A stretch of 64,000 nucleotides of DNA from Bacteroidales bacterium (GTDB taxonomy: Bacteria; Bacteroidota; Bacteroidia; Bacteroidales; UBA3824). Shown piece by piece: positions 9,701-17,931 of the stretch (the first letter of the stretch is position 1; each line of letters begins with the position of its first letter). The stretch is taken from contig JAFXUC010000024.1 of the NCBI GenBank assembly GCA_017535325.1, positions 1-64,000 on the forward strand. The letters run 5' to 3'. The notes below the pieces were generated by a model that was not told the DNA's origin, searched no databases, and was given only the letters and a program-made list of their open reading frames with translations. A program made the position numbers and the translations under genes.

Positions 9701-10702
9701 ATGTTTAAGAGCGTCATAAAAATAGAAGGTGAAAATCCGATTACAATGTTCATGCCCTCGGCGGGGGATTTGAACGTCAAGACCGACACGATTTTGTCCA
9801 ACACCTGCACCGTCCGCGATATATGCGACATGACGACTTGGTTGTGCGTTCACAATCAGACGGTTGTGATGTACAGCGAATTTTTTGTACGCAAAAACTG
9901 CACCATAGAAAACAGCCGCACCGACGAAAAGGCTCTGATTTGGGCTGTCATAACAAGCGGCAAAGTCTCGGAAATCATCAGCGGACAACACGTAGAGCAT
10001 GACGCCGGTGCTGTCAACATGGGCATAATGTCAAAAGAAAACGTTCATATAATGCACCTTACCGCAGGCTGCAAATTCTCCAAAATCAGCGTGATGATTT
10101 CAGAAAGCGACCTGAAAATCTACAACGAAAGATTTCCGATAATTTTTAAGCGTTACAAAGATTTTATGGACTCAAACAAGCCCGTAATGTTGGAAGTTAT
10201 CGACAGCGAAGGCAAAATTTTTGAAGCCGCACGCGATGTTCAAAACGCCGTCCTCACCAAAACAATAAATCCATATTACATTGAAGGTCTGATTGTTGAA
10301 TGTTTGGTGAATTATTATTACGAACAGTTTCACCAGCCGCTGCCCGACAATTACACTGTTTGCCGCAAGATTTCCAAGGCGCGGGACATTCTCACCGAAA
10401 ACTTTCAAAATCCGCCCACAATCCGCGAACTCGCCGTCGCAGTCGGCACAAACGAATGTACGCTCAAAAAAGTTTTCAAACAGATGTTTTCGATGACGGT
10501 TTTTGACTACTTAAACGACATACGCATGAACAAAGCGGCGCGTTATCTGTCAGAAAACACGCTGTCAATCACCGAAATAGCCACTGAATTAGGCTTTTCG
10601 TCGCAGAGTCATTTTTGTACGGCGTTCAGAAAAAAATACGGCGTAACACCCAAAAAATACCGCGAAGGCGAACGCGGAATCAAATGGAAATATGCAGAAT
10701 AA
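9701..10702 (+). CDS. AraC-family transcriptional regulator
   Basis: 333 residues. The C-terminal 100 residues form the double helix-turn-helix of AraC/XylS proteins: PTIRELAVAVGTNECTLKKVFKQMF, then LSITEIATELGFSSQSHFCTAFRKKYGVTPKKYR. The N-terminal 220 residues are an unassigned sensing region. It follows the methyltransferase by 22 nt but has no obvious restriction-modification role, and could instead have belonged with the truncated nitroreductase before the insertion. The downstream end is marked by a terminator at 10707-10741. The target genes are unknown. Confidence 0.85.
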   Translation: MFKSVIKIEGENPITMFMPSAGDLNVKTDTILSNTCTVRDICDMTTWLCVHNQTVVMYSEFFVRKNCTIENSRTDEKALIWAVITSGKVSEIISGQHVEHDAGAVNMGIMSKENVHIMHLTAGCKFSKISVMISESDLKIYNERFPIIFKRYKDFMDSNKPVMLEVIDSEGKIFEAARDVQNAVLTKTINPYYIEGLIVECLVNYYYEQFHQPLPDNYTVCRKISKARDILTENFQNPPTIRELAVAVGTNECTLKKVFKQMFSMTVFDYLNDIRMNKAARYLSENTLSITEIATELGFSSQSHFCTAFRKKYGVTPKKYREGERGIKWKYAE

Positions 10703-10706
10703 AACG

Positions 10707-10741
10707 AAACCAGTATCCGTCGGCATACAGATACTGGTTTT
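10707..10741 (+). terminator. Rho-independent terminator after the AraC regulator
   Basis: ACCAGTATC (10709-10717) pairs with GATACTGGT (10730-10738) and is followed by TTTTG. It separates the AraC gene from the convergent protease gene. Confidence 0.75.
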
Positions 10742-10773
10742 GTCTCGTTGTTTTGGATTGGTGACATCACGAA

Positions 10774-12381
10774 TTAGTAATTCTCCTCCTCGTCTTCACC
10801 TTCTTCATCATAATCTTCGTCATCGTATTCTCCTTCTTCATCGTCGAAATCTTCGTCCTCGTCAAAATCTTCATCGTCGAAATCTTCGTCGTCTTCATCG
10901 AAATCTTCATCGTCTTCGTCCTCGTCGAAGTCTTCGTCATCTTCATCTTCGTCGAATTCTTCGTCATATTCTTCATCGTCGAATTCTTCGTCGTCTTCGT
11001 CCTCGTCGAATTCTTCGTCGTCTTCATCCTCGTCGAAATCTTCACAGCAGCATCTTCTGCCGCGGTTGTCTCTGCGGTTCTTTCTGCCGTTTTCTTCGTA
11101 CTCACGGTCGTACTCTTCGGCAAGTTCCTCATTGAACCAGTCGCCAACAAGATTGTCGATAAACTGCTCCTCTTCGGGGTCAAGTCCGTCAACAGCAGCA
11201 ACTTCGTACATGTCTTTTGCAATGGTTGCCAATGCACCGGGCGAGAGATAACGTCCGAGTATTTCCACAGTCTCTTCAACGAAACCGTCAACGTTGATGA
11301 GTTCGGCGCAATATTCCATCACTTCGTCAGCATCGTAGTTGAGGTCAAACATTTCGAGAATGTTGGCGAGTTTTTCGGTGGCGGCTTGATATTCCTCGTC
11401 GGAACACTCATCGTCGCCGGCGGTCGCAATGCCGTACAACGCTCCAAGACGGTAAGTGATGTCGTAATCGCCAAGTTCGTCGCACATTGCCTGCCACGTC
11501 TCGTCGTCCATTTCGTCAAACTCGGAGTACATGTCAACGAACAGCGACTCGTCGTCATCGCTCCAATTCTCTTCTGCCTTGGAAATATCAACGGGCTCTG
11601 CGGCATAGATTACCCATGAATCACCGCCGTTGTAATCTTCGTCCATCATATACTTGTACGGAATGTAACAATAGCCGCCGTTGCCCCACTGTTCGCCCCA
11701 TGAATTGCGGACGATGAACACCTGGTCGGGATCGGAATAGCCCACACAGCACATTGCGTGTCCGCCGAGACATTCTTCGCTGCTGCGCGGCATAGTGATT
11801 TTGCCTTTGCGCGGGTTTTGGAACGATTCGTATATCTCTATGCCGAATATAATGGGATAGCCCTCAGCCAAAACACTTTTCCAAGTGTTGAGGTCGGTCT
11901 CTACGTGTTCGTACTTTGTGATTTTGTAGTTCTTGGCCTCCTCGTATGCCTCCTTTGGCGGCTTTTTGGTGAACTTCTTGGGATTGTACGGCCAGGTGGT
12001 TTCGCTGCATGCGCCTTTGGTACTCATCTGCTCCATAAGCCACTCTATCAACGCGCCCGAATCTTCGTCTTCGAGTCCCTGCGACTTTCTCGCATTATAA
12101 TACATAAACAGACGGCTGACATCATAGTCGGCGTTCTGTGTGGTGCGTACAAGGTACTCGTATGCGCCTGCCGTTGCGTTTGCGGTGCAGGAGCCGATTT
12201 CACCCTGATTTTCCACTGCGGTCATCATTGAGCGGAGATCCACTTTCGGCGGAAGTTTGGAGGCTTTTAATGTCGCCTTGTAAAAATTTGCTTTGCTTTT
12301 CTTCTCGGGGGCTATGTAGCCGCCAATCTTTACCACGCTGCCGTCGGCACGGGTGATAATGTCGTCTTTCTTTTTTGCCAT
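10774..12381 (-). CDS. Cytoplasmic papain-like (C1) cysteine protease with TerB-like domain and acidic tail
   Basis: 535 residues with no signal peptide. The C1 catalytic set is complete: Gln and Cys65 in NQGEIGSCTANA, His208 in LGGHAMCCVGY and Asn226 in VRNSWGEQWG. Residues 270-375 are an acidic linker or helical region. Residues 380-420 resemble a TerB domain (AKDMYEVAAVDGLDPEEEQF). A basic hinge (RKNRRDNRGRRCCC, 433-446) then precedes 89 residues that are almost entirely Asp, Glu, Phe and Tyr. Intracellular bacterial papain-like enzymes are uncommon, and the tail suggests binding to a cationic partner or metal. It is transcribed divergently from the ABC-F gene and appears to be a single-gene unit. 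Confidence 0.85.
   Translation of the reverse strand: MAKKKDDIITRADGSVVKIGGYIAPEKKSKANFYKATLKASKLPPKVDLRSMMTAVENQGEIGSCTANATAGAYEYLVRTTQNADYDVSRLFMYYNARKSQGLEDEDSGALIEWLMEQMSTKGACSETTWPYNPKKFTKKPPKEAYEEAKNYKITKYEHVETDLNTWKSVLAEGYPIIFGIEIYESFQNPRKGKITMPRSSEECLGGHAMCCVGYSDPDQVFIVRNSWGEQWGNGGYCYIPYKYMMDEDYNGGDSWVIYAAEPVDISKAEENWSDDDESLFVDMYSEFDEMDDETWQAMCDELGDYDITYRLGALYGIATAGDDECSDEEYQAATEKLANILEMFDLNYDADEVMEYCAELINVDGFVEETVEILGRYLSPGALATIAKDMYEVAAVDGLDPEEEQFIDNLVGDWFNEELAEEYDREYEENGRKNRRDNRGRRCCCEDFDEDEDDEEFDEDEDDEEFDDEEYDEEFDEDEDDEDFDEDEDDEDFDEDDEDFDDEDFDEDEDFDDEEGEYDDEDYDEEGEDEEENY
10777..11043 (-). repeat. Low-complexity acidic-codon tract (coding)
   Basis: The DNA for residues 447-535 of the protease is built of GAA, GAT, GAC, GAG and TTC/TTT codons in imperfect tandem units of the form DEDEDDEEF / DEDDEDF. 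The repeats create long spurious Arg/His-rich frames on the + strand. Length variation between strains by slippage is likely. Confidence 0.85.
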
Positions 12382-12457
12382 ATTGGGTTTGGGGTTTAAT
12401 TTGATTGTTAACGCAGCAAAAATGCATAAATATTTCTAAAATAGCAACTTTTTTTCC

Positions 12458-12465
12458 TATCTTTG
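12458..12465 (+). promoter_or_regulatory. -7 box of the ABC-F promoter
   Basis: TATCTTTG matches TAnnTTTG and lies 20 nt before the ATG at 12485, so the leader is short. A -33 box is not clear. Confidence 0.4.
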
Positions 12466-12484
12466 CAAAAATTTTTTTTTTAAT

Positions 12485-14122
12485 ATGATTTCAGCAGAAA
12501 ACTTGACGGTGGAATTTTCGGGTTCCGCCCTTTTTAAAGATATTTCGTTTCAGATAAACGAAAAAGACAGAATCGCGCTCATGGGCAAAAACGGCGCGGG
12601 AAAATCCACGCTTTTGAAAATTCTTGCGGGCGAAAAAACTCCTACACGCGGCGTTGTTACCGTTCCGAAAGACACTGTTGTGGCGTATCTTCCGCAGCAC
12701 CTTATGACCGAAGACCACAGGACGGTTTTTGAGGAGACGGCGCAGGTTTTCAATTTCATAAAGGAGACGGAAAAGGAAATTGACCGCCTGAACGACGAAC
12801 TTTCTACGCGCACCGACTACGAAAGCGATGATTATATGAAACTTATCGAAAAAGTCAGCGCATTAAGTGAAAAATTTTACGCCATTGACAACGTGCATTT
12901 TGACGAGGACGTAGAAAGAACGCTTATGGGCTTGGGCTTTGAGCGTGAGGATTTCAACCGTCCGACGTCGGATTTTTCAGGCGGCTGGCGAATGAGAATC
13001 GAGTTAGCAAAACTTCTTTTAAAAAATCCCGACGTTTTGCTTCTTGACGAGCCGACCAACCACCTTGACATTGAGTCAATTCAGTGGCTTGAAGATTTTA
13101 TAAAGGAGAGTTCAAAGGCTGTTGTGGTAATTTCGCACGACAAAAAGTTTGTGGATTCGATTACCACGCGCACGATTGAGGTTACGATGGGCAGGATTTA
13201 CGATTACAAAGCCTCTTATTCCCAGTATCTTGAACTCAGAAAAGAACGCCGCGAACAGCAGCAAAAACAGTACGAGGAGCAGCAAAAAATGATTCAGGAA
13301 ACAAAGGATTTCATTGAGCGGTTCAAAGGTACGTATTCCAAGACGCTGCAAGTACAGTCGCGTGTCAAAATGCTTGAAAAACTGCAAATTATAGAAGTTG
13401 ACGAAGAAGACACAAGCCGCTTGAAACTGAGGTTTCCGCCTTCACCGCGCTCCGGTCAGTATCCTGTCATAGCGGAAGGTTTGGGCAAGAGTTTCGGCGA
13501 AAAAACGGTTTTCAAAAACGCGGCGTTTACGATTCAGAGGGGCGACAAGGTGGCTTTTGTCGGCAGAAACGGCGAAGGAAAATCAACGCTCGTAAAATGT
13601 ATCATGGGCGAACTTGAATACGAAGGCAAACTTCAACTCGGACACAATGTAAAAATCGGCTATTTTGCGCAGAACCAGGCTTCATTGCTGGACGAGAATC
13701 TCACTGTTTTTCAGACGATTGACGACATTGCAAAAGGCGACATCAGAACGAAAATCAAAGATATGCTCGGTGCGTTTATGTTTTCGGGCGAGGCTATTGA
13801 CAAGAAAGTAAAAGTGCTCAGCGGCGGAGAAAGAACAAGGCTTGCGATTCTCCGGCTTTTGCTTGAACCTGTTAATTTGTTAATTCTTGACGAGCCGACC
13901 AACCATTTGGATATCAAGACGAAAGACGTTTTGAAGCAGGCTTTGCAGGAGTTTGACGGCACACTGATTGTTGTCAGCCACGACAGAGATTTTCTTGACG
14001 GTCTGGTAACAAAGGTTTACGAGTTCGGACACCAAAAAGTGAAAGAGCATTTGTGCGGAATTTACGAGTTTTTGGAAACCAAACGCATGGAAAATCTCCA
14101 CGAATTGGAAAGGAAAAAGTAA
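12485..14122 (+). CDS. ABC-F family ATPase (ribosome-associated type)
   Basis: 545 residues with two ATP-binding cassettes and no membrane segment. Cassette 1 has Walker A GKNGAGKSTL, signature FSGGWRMR and Walker B LLLDEPTNHLD. Cassette 2 has GRNGEGKSTL, LSGGERTR and LLILDEPTNHLD. A charged coiled linker rich in Glu, Gln and Lys (about residues 240-300) separates them, as in ABC-F proteins that bind the ribosomal E site. Likely roles are translational rescue or factor function; antibiotic protection cannot be claimed from the sequence. The last base of its stop codon is also the first base of the hairpin array that follows. Confidence 0.92.
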   Translation: MISAENLTVEFSGSALFKDISFQINEKDRIALMGKNGAGKSTLLKILAGEKTPTRGVVTVPKDTVVAYLPQHLMTEDHRTVFEETAQVFNFIKETEKEIDRLNDELSTRTDYESDDYMKLIEKVSALSEKFYAIDNVHFDEDVERTLMGLGFEREDFNRPTSDFSGGWRMRIELAKLLLKNPDVLLLDEPTNHLDIESIQWLEDFIKESSKAVVVISHDKKFVDSITTRTIEVTMGRIYDYKASYSQYLELRKERREQQQKQYEEQQKMIQETKDFIERFKGTYSKTLQVQSRVKMLEKLQIIEVDEEDTSRLKLRFPPSPRSGQYPVIAEGLGKSFGEKTVFKNAAFTIQRGDKVAFVGRNGEGKSTLVKCIMGELEYEGKLQLGHNVKIGYFAQNQASLLDENLTVFQTIDDIAKGDIRTKIKDMLGAFMFSGEAIDKKVKVLSGGERTRLAILRLLLEPVNLLILDEPTNHLDIKTKDVLKQALQEFDGTLIVVSHDRDFLDGLVTKVYEFGHQKVKEHLCGIYEFLETKRMENLHELERKK

Positions 14123-14236
14123 GTTTCTATGATAAAAGTGTAGTCTGAATACACTTTTATCCTGATAAAAGTGTTGTACGATTACATTTTTATCCTGATA
14201 AAAGTGTAGTTTGAATACACTTTTATCATAGAAACT
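14122..14236. repeat. Array of three tandem 31-bp hairpins framed by inverted arms
   Basis: Three units at 14131-14161, 14164-14194 and 14197-14227 repeat with a 33-bp period. Each unit is itself a hairpin: GATAAAAGTGTA then TACACTTTTATC around a 7-nt loop; the middle copy is slightly diverged. Outer arms AGTTTCTAT (14122-14130) and ATAGAAACT (14228-14236) are perfect inverted repeats, so the whole 115 bp is one palindromic element. It starts inside the TAA of the ABC-F gene and ends just before the -33 box of the AAA_14 ATPase promoter. Confidence 0.85.
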
Positions 14237-14237
14237 C

Positions 14238-14268
14238 TTGGAAGCAAGGAAAAAAATCGTTATATTTG
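14238..14268 (+). promoter_or_regulatory. Promoter of the AAA_14/DUF4143 ATPase
   Basis: TTG (14238-14240) and TATATTTG (14261-14268) are spaced by 20 bp, a good Bacteroidetes promoter. The ATG follows at 14291. The hairpin array ends 1 nt before the -33 element. Confidence 0.55.
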
Positions 14269-14290
14269 CCGCATAAAACAGTGGAAAACT

Positions 14291-15601
14291 ATGGAAAGAC
14301 AGGCATTAGAGGATTTGGCGGCTTGGAAAACAAGCCCTGACCGTAAACCGCTGATTATCAAGGGCGCACGTCAAATTGGAAAAACTTGGCTGATGAAAGA
14401 GTTCGGCAGAAAGTGTTTCAAAAACACCGTCTACATAAATTTTGAATACGAAAAACGGTTCAAGGATTTGTTTACGGAAGATTTTGACACTCAGAGGATT
14501 GTCTCAACAATTGAACTGTCATACGGCAAAAAAATAAATCCAAAAGACACGCTGATAATTTTTGACGAAATTCAAGCGGTGCAGGGCGGTCTTACTTCGC
14601 TGAAATATTTTTGCGAAAATATGCGGCAATACGCTGTTGTAGCGGCGGGGTCGCTTTTGGGTATTTCGCTGCACGAAAACACGTCGTTTCCCGTCGGAAA
14701 GGTCAATTTTTTGGATCTGCATCCGATGACTTTCGGCGAGTTTCTCTTGGCCTCAGGCAAAGAATTGTTGTTCAATGCGTTGAAAGAGTGCAAATGGGAT
14801 ATTATCAAACCTTTTCATGACGAATTAATCCGTCTTGTAAGAACCTATATGGTAACAGGCGGTATGCCGGAAGTGGTGCAAAAATGGATTGACACTCAGG
14901 ATTTTTTTGCCGTCAGAGACAAACAGCGCGACATACTGAACTCGTATCAGGCGGATTTCTCAAAACACATTCCAGACCTGCAGGTGCCGAGAGTGGCAAT
15001 GGTTTGGGATTCGCTTCCGGCGCAACTCTCAAAAGAAAACAAGAAGTTTATTTACGGCGTTTTGAGGGAGGGCGCAAGGGCAAAAGATTTTGAACTCGCC
15101 ATTATGTGGCTGATTAACTGCGGATTAATTCTAAAATCGCAAAGAGTCGGCACTCCGAAAATGCCGCTGAAAGCGTATCAGGACGCGGCGGTTTTTAAAC
15201 TTTACATGGTTGACTGCGGATTGCTCTGCGCCGCAACGGGACTTAATTTTGAGATTCTGACCGAAGGCGGGAGAATTTTTACGGAATTTAAGGGCGCAAT
15301 CACGAAACAATTTGTAATGCAGGAACTTGCGGCGGCAAAATGCGATTACACAGGTTATTGGACAAACGAAAGAAGCACAAGTGAAGTTGATTTTATAATT
15401 CAGAAAAACGGCATTGTGATTCCGATAGAAGTAAAGGCGGGCGAAAATCTCCAAGCCAAAAGTTTCGCGTTTTTCTGTCAGAAATTTCAGCCGGAATACG
15501 CCGCAAAAATTTCCGCACTGCCGTACAACAAAACGGGAAACGTCTTCAATTTTCCGCTTTACGGTTTTGCGGAAGGAATTAAAAATATCTGCGGAAAATA
15601 A
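14291..15601 (+). CDS. AAA_14 / DUF4143 ATP-binding protein
   Basis: 436 residues, full length for the family. Walker A is GARQIGKT (25-32), Walker B is LIIFDEIQ (about 92-99), and the sensor segment AAGSLLGISL follows. The C-terminal DUF4143 domain ends with EVDFIIQKNGIVIPIEVKAG, resembling a PD-(D/E)XK nuclease core (D, E-V-K). These proteins are abundant in Bacteroidetes and archaea and their cellular role is not established. It is flanked upstream by the hairpin array and downstream by a terminator, forming a self-contained cassette between ABC-F and a membrane protein. A decayed relative lies at 47865-48299. Confidence 0.88.
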   Translation: MERQALEDLAAWKTSPDRKPLIIKGARQIGKTWLMKEFGRKCFKNTVYINFEYEKRFKDLFTEDFDTQRIVSTIELSYGKKINPKDTLIIFDEIQAVQGGLTSLKYFCENMRQYAVVAAGSLLGISLHENTSFPVGKVNFLDLHPMTFGEFLLASGKELLFNALKECKWDIIKPFHDELIRLVRTYMVTGGMPEVVQKWIDTQDFFAVRDKQRDILNSYQADFSKHIPDLQVPRVAMVWDSLPAQLSKENKKFIYGVLREGARAKDFELAIMWLINCGLILKSQRVGTPKMPLKAYQDAAVFKLYMVDCGLLCAATGLNFEILTEGGRIFTEFKGAITKQFVMQELAAAKCDYTGYWTNERSTSEVDFIIQKNGIVIPIEVKAGENLQAKSFAFFCQKFQPEYAAKISALPYNKTGNVFNFPLYGFAEGIKNICGK

Positions 15602-15603
15602 TA

Positions 15604-15644
15604 AAAAAACGCCGCTCAGGACTTATCCCAAGCGGCGTTTTTTT
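15604..15644. terminator. Bidirectional terminator
   Basis: AAACGCCGCT (from 15607) pairs with AGCGGCGTTT (from 15631), with A and T tracts on either side. It sits between two convergent genes. Confidence 0.85.
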
Positions 15645-15656
15645 GTTTCCTTTTCT

Positions 15657-16037
15657 TTACAATACTCCGTATTGCGTGAGCAGATAAACTGCCGAAAACG
15701 TTACTAAGTTGCAGACAAGTGAAACCCAAAGGAATCCCAAGTTTGAAAGTCTGTTCGGACGGTCTTTGAAATAGGCAATGTCAATAAGCCATTCAGCAGC
15801 CGCACACAGCACAAACGCCGTCAAAAACCATATCAAATGCCCAAAACCTTCCCCTCCAAAGGGAATGAACAAACACAAAACCGTAGTAAAAGCATTGCCC
15901 GATAAAACAGCAAAAAATATTCTCACTACGTTGAGGTTCTTCCTTGTTACCATTATCAAAAAGATAATAAACTCCAAAAGAACCATGCCTGCAAAAACAT
16001 ACAGCACATTAAAATTGGCCGGTAAAATATTTGTCAT
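15657..16037 (-). CDS. Small integral membrane protein, four predicted helices
   Basis: 126 residues, mostly hydrophobic, with membrane segments at about 12-30, 38-58, 66-86 and 103-122. Charged loops such as YFKDRPNRLS lie between the third and fourth helices. I do not recognise a family. It is followed by the shared terminator at 15604-15644 and preceded by the CorA gene in the same direction, 77 bp upstream, so co-transcription with corA is possible. Confidence 0.7.
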   Translation of the reverse strand: MTNILPANFNVLYVFAGMVLLEFIIFLIMVTRKNLNVVRIFFAVLSGNAFTTVLCLFIPFGGEGFGHLIWFLTAFVLCAAAEWLIDIAYFKDRPNRLSNLGFLWVSLVCNLVTFSAVYLLTQYGVL

Positions 16038-16114
16038 AATCCTAAATCATTTTTTTATACCGCACAAAGATAAACTTTAATCGGCATTTTTTCAAGAAAA
16101 AAACGATTTTTTTT

Positions 16115-17047
16115 CTAAAACCAGTGCTTTTTTCTCGAAATCAGAATTCCCGTTACCGCCATAAGAATAGAAAACGCCAAAATCGCCGGCATCGCCCAGC
16201 CTATCGTCTCCATATAATTCGGAACGTTCATACCGAAAAAACTTGCTATCAACGTCGGAATCATCAAAATAATCGACACCGAGGTCATCTGTTTCATCAC
16301 TACGTTAAGATTGTTGGAGATAACCGAGGCAAAAGTATCCATCATACCGGACTGAATGTTTGAATATATCTGCGCCATTTCGATAGCCTGCTTGGTCTCA
16401 ATCATCGCGTCCTCAATCAAGTCCTCGTTTCTCTCGCTGAAAATCGCACGCTTGGAATTCTTGAATTTTGCCAAAACCAACTCGTTTGACTTCAATGACG
16501 TAATAAAGAACACAAGACATTTTTCCAACTTCAAGAGACGTGTCAACTCTTCGTTACGGATTGACTTTTCGATTTCTTTTTCAATCAAAGACGTGTGCTG
16601 GTAAATCTGCCGCAAATAGTACATAAAGGAATTTGCACTCCTTATAAAAAGTTGAAGGGTAAAATTTATGACGTCGTAAACAGGCTGAACGTCAGAGCGG
16701 TAGACCGAGGGCTGTGTTACCGGCAAAACATTGTTTGGAGTCATGCAAATCGTAACCGTGTAGTCCTCGCACATAAAAATACCGAGCGGGTAGGTATTGT
16801 AACTCATACCGTTTTCGCTCGTCTCAACGGGAATCCTCAAAATTATCATACTCCAATCATCGTCCACCTCGTAACGCGACCTCTCGTCGTTATCGAGTAT
16901 GTCCTGAATGACTTCCTGCGGTACGTTATATTCTTCTTGAAGAATTGAAACCTCCTCACTGTCAGGCTGAACACAATGAACCCAACAGCCGCTTTCGAGT
17001 TCCGAGAGTTTCTCGTCGCCCAAAAAACTTTTGTACATCTGTATCAT
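16115..17047 (-). CDS. corA: CorA-family divalent cation transporter
   Basis: 310 residues. The N-terminal two thirds is the cytoplasmic funnel, with a long helix rich in Glu and Lys (IEKEIEKSIRNEELTRLLKLEK). Two C-terminal membrane helices are joined by the diagnostic selectivity motif FFGMNVPNYMET, and the protein ends with a basic RKKHW tail. It forms a pentameric Mg2+/Co2+ channel in the inner membrane. The motif and length are normal for the family. Upstream lies a long hairpin (17064-17119) that would be part of its leader if transcription starts beyond it. Confidence 0.92.
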   Translation of the reverse strand: MIQMYKSFLGDEKLSELESGCWVHCVQPDSEEVSILQEEYNVPQEVIQDILDNDERSRYEVDDDWSMIILRIPVETSENGMSYNTYPLGIFMCEDYTVTICMTPNNVLPVTQPSVYRSDVQPVYDVINFTLQLFIRSANSFMYYLRQIYQHTSLIEKEIEKSIRNEELTRLLKLEKCLVFFITSLKSNELVLAKFKNSKRAIFSERNEDLIEDAMIETKQAIEMAQIYSNIQSGMMDTFASVISNNLNVVMKQMTSVSIILMIPTLIASFFGMNVPNYMETIGWAMPAILAFSILMAVTGILISRKKHWF

Positions 17048-17063
17048 TTATTTCCTAAAATTA

Positions 17064-17119
17064 AATCCGCCGCAGCGGAAAAAACCTTAGAAAATAAGTT
17101 TTTTCCGCTAAGCCGGATT
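17064..17119. repeat. Long imperfect hairpin upstream of corA
   Basis: AATCCG (17064-17069) pairs with CGGATT (17114-17119), and AGCGGAAAAAAC pairs with GTTTTTTCCGCT inside it, with CTTA/TAAG closing the tip. About 22 base pairs form with one asymmetric bulge. It could end transcription from the Bax-inhibitor gene, or act in the corA leader. No long U-tract follows, so it is not a textbook terminator. Confidence 0.6.
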
Positions 17120-17170
17120 GTTTTCTAAATTATCAGGGACACCGTCCATAAACCAAAATTTTATTATTAA

Positions 17171-17917
17171 TTAATTTCTCCGGCTCAAAACAGCCAGAAG
17201 TCTTAAAATTTCAATATAAATCCAAATCAGCGTAACCATAAGTCCGAACGCGCCGTACCATTCCATTTTGGCGGGTGCTCCCTCGTTGACGCCCTGTTCT
17301 ATTGAAGAAAAGTCAAGAACGAGGTTCAAAGCGGCAACTATAACGATAACCACCTGAATACCAATACCAAACGCGCCGAATCTAAAAACGCTGATGTCAG
17401 CACCGAAAAGACTTGCAACAACAGAAATCAAATAATACGCTCCTATTCCCAAGGTTGCATACGAAATCACTTTTATAAAAGTACCCGAAGCCCTCAAAAC
17501 GCCGAAACGGTAGCACAAGAAAACAACACCCGCAACCGCAAAGGTCGAAAACATCGCTATTGAAACGATTCCCGCCAGTTCAGCCTCGTACATTGCCGAA
17601 AGCGCACCCAAGAGCAAACCTTCGCAAAGAGCGTAAAGCGGTCCGAAAATATACGCTTTGTCGGCTTTTGCACAGGTTACAAAGCCAAGAATCAGCGCAC
17701 CGATTCCGCCGCCAATCATAAGCGGCAATACCGCACCGCTGTTAGTCATGGCAAGTTTCCACGTCAAAGAGCCGGTTAAGAAAACCAGCAAAAACAGCAA
17801 AAGTGTCTTTGTTGCAACACCTTTGACGGTCATAACGCCTTCGCCGGCAAACTCCCGCGCAAGGCCTTGAACCCGCTCCTCTGAGAAGACGGGGTTTGAA
17901 GTTCTTGTAAAATCCAT
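17171..17917 (-). CDS. Bax inhibitor-1 / YccA family membrane protein
   Basis: 248 residues with seven hydrophobic segments from about residue 35 to the end. The N-terminus is soluble (TSNPVFSEERVQGL), as in the larger BI-1/YccA subgroup. Family members are inner-membrane proteins implicated in ion leak and membrane-protease control. The stop of peptide deformylase lies downstream in the same direction; 14 bp separate this gene's start from the deformylase end at 17932, which makes deformylase and this gene a probable operon. Confidence 0.85.
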   Translation of the reverse strand: MDFTRTSNPVFSEERVQGLAREFAGEGVMTVKGVATKTLLLFLLVFLTGSLTWKLAMTNSGAVLPLMIGGGIGALILGFVTCAKADKAYIFGPLYALCEGLLLGALSAMYEAELAGIVSIAMFSTFAVAGVVFLCYRFGVLRASGTFIKVISYATLGIGAYYLISVVASLFGADISVFRFGAFGIGIQVVIVIVAALNLVLDFSSIEQGVNEGAPAKMEWYGAFGLMVTLIWIYIEILRLLAVLSRRN

Positions 17918-17931
17918 AATTCTTAAATTTT

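Noticed and set aside
9440..10000. A 186-residue minus-strand frame over the methyltransferase and AraC start
   Set aside because: It overlaps two well-supported + strand genes and shows no family pattern.
10692..11135. An Arg/His/Leu-rich + strand frame over the acidic tail
   Set aside because: It is the complement of the GAA/GAT repeat and has no natural composition.
14131..14227. CRISPR array
   Set aside because: The three units are themselves hairpins with no unique spacers between them (2-nt linkers) and no cas genes are nearby.
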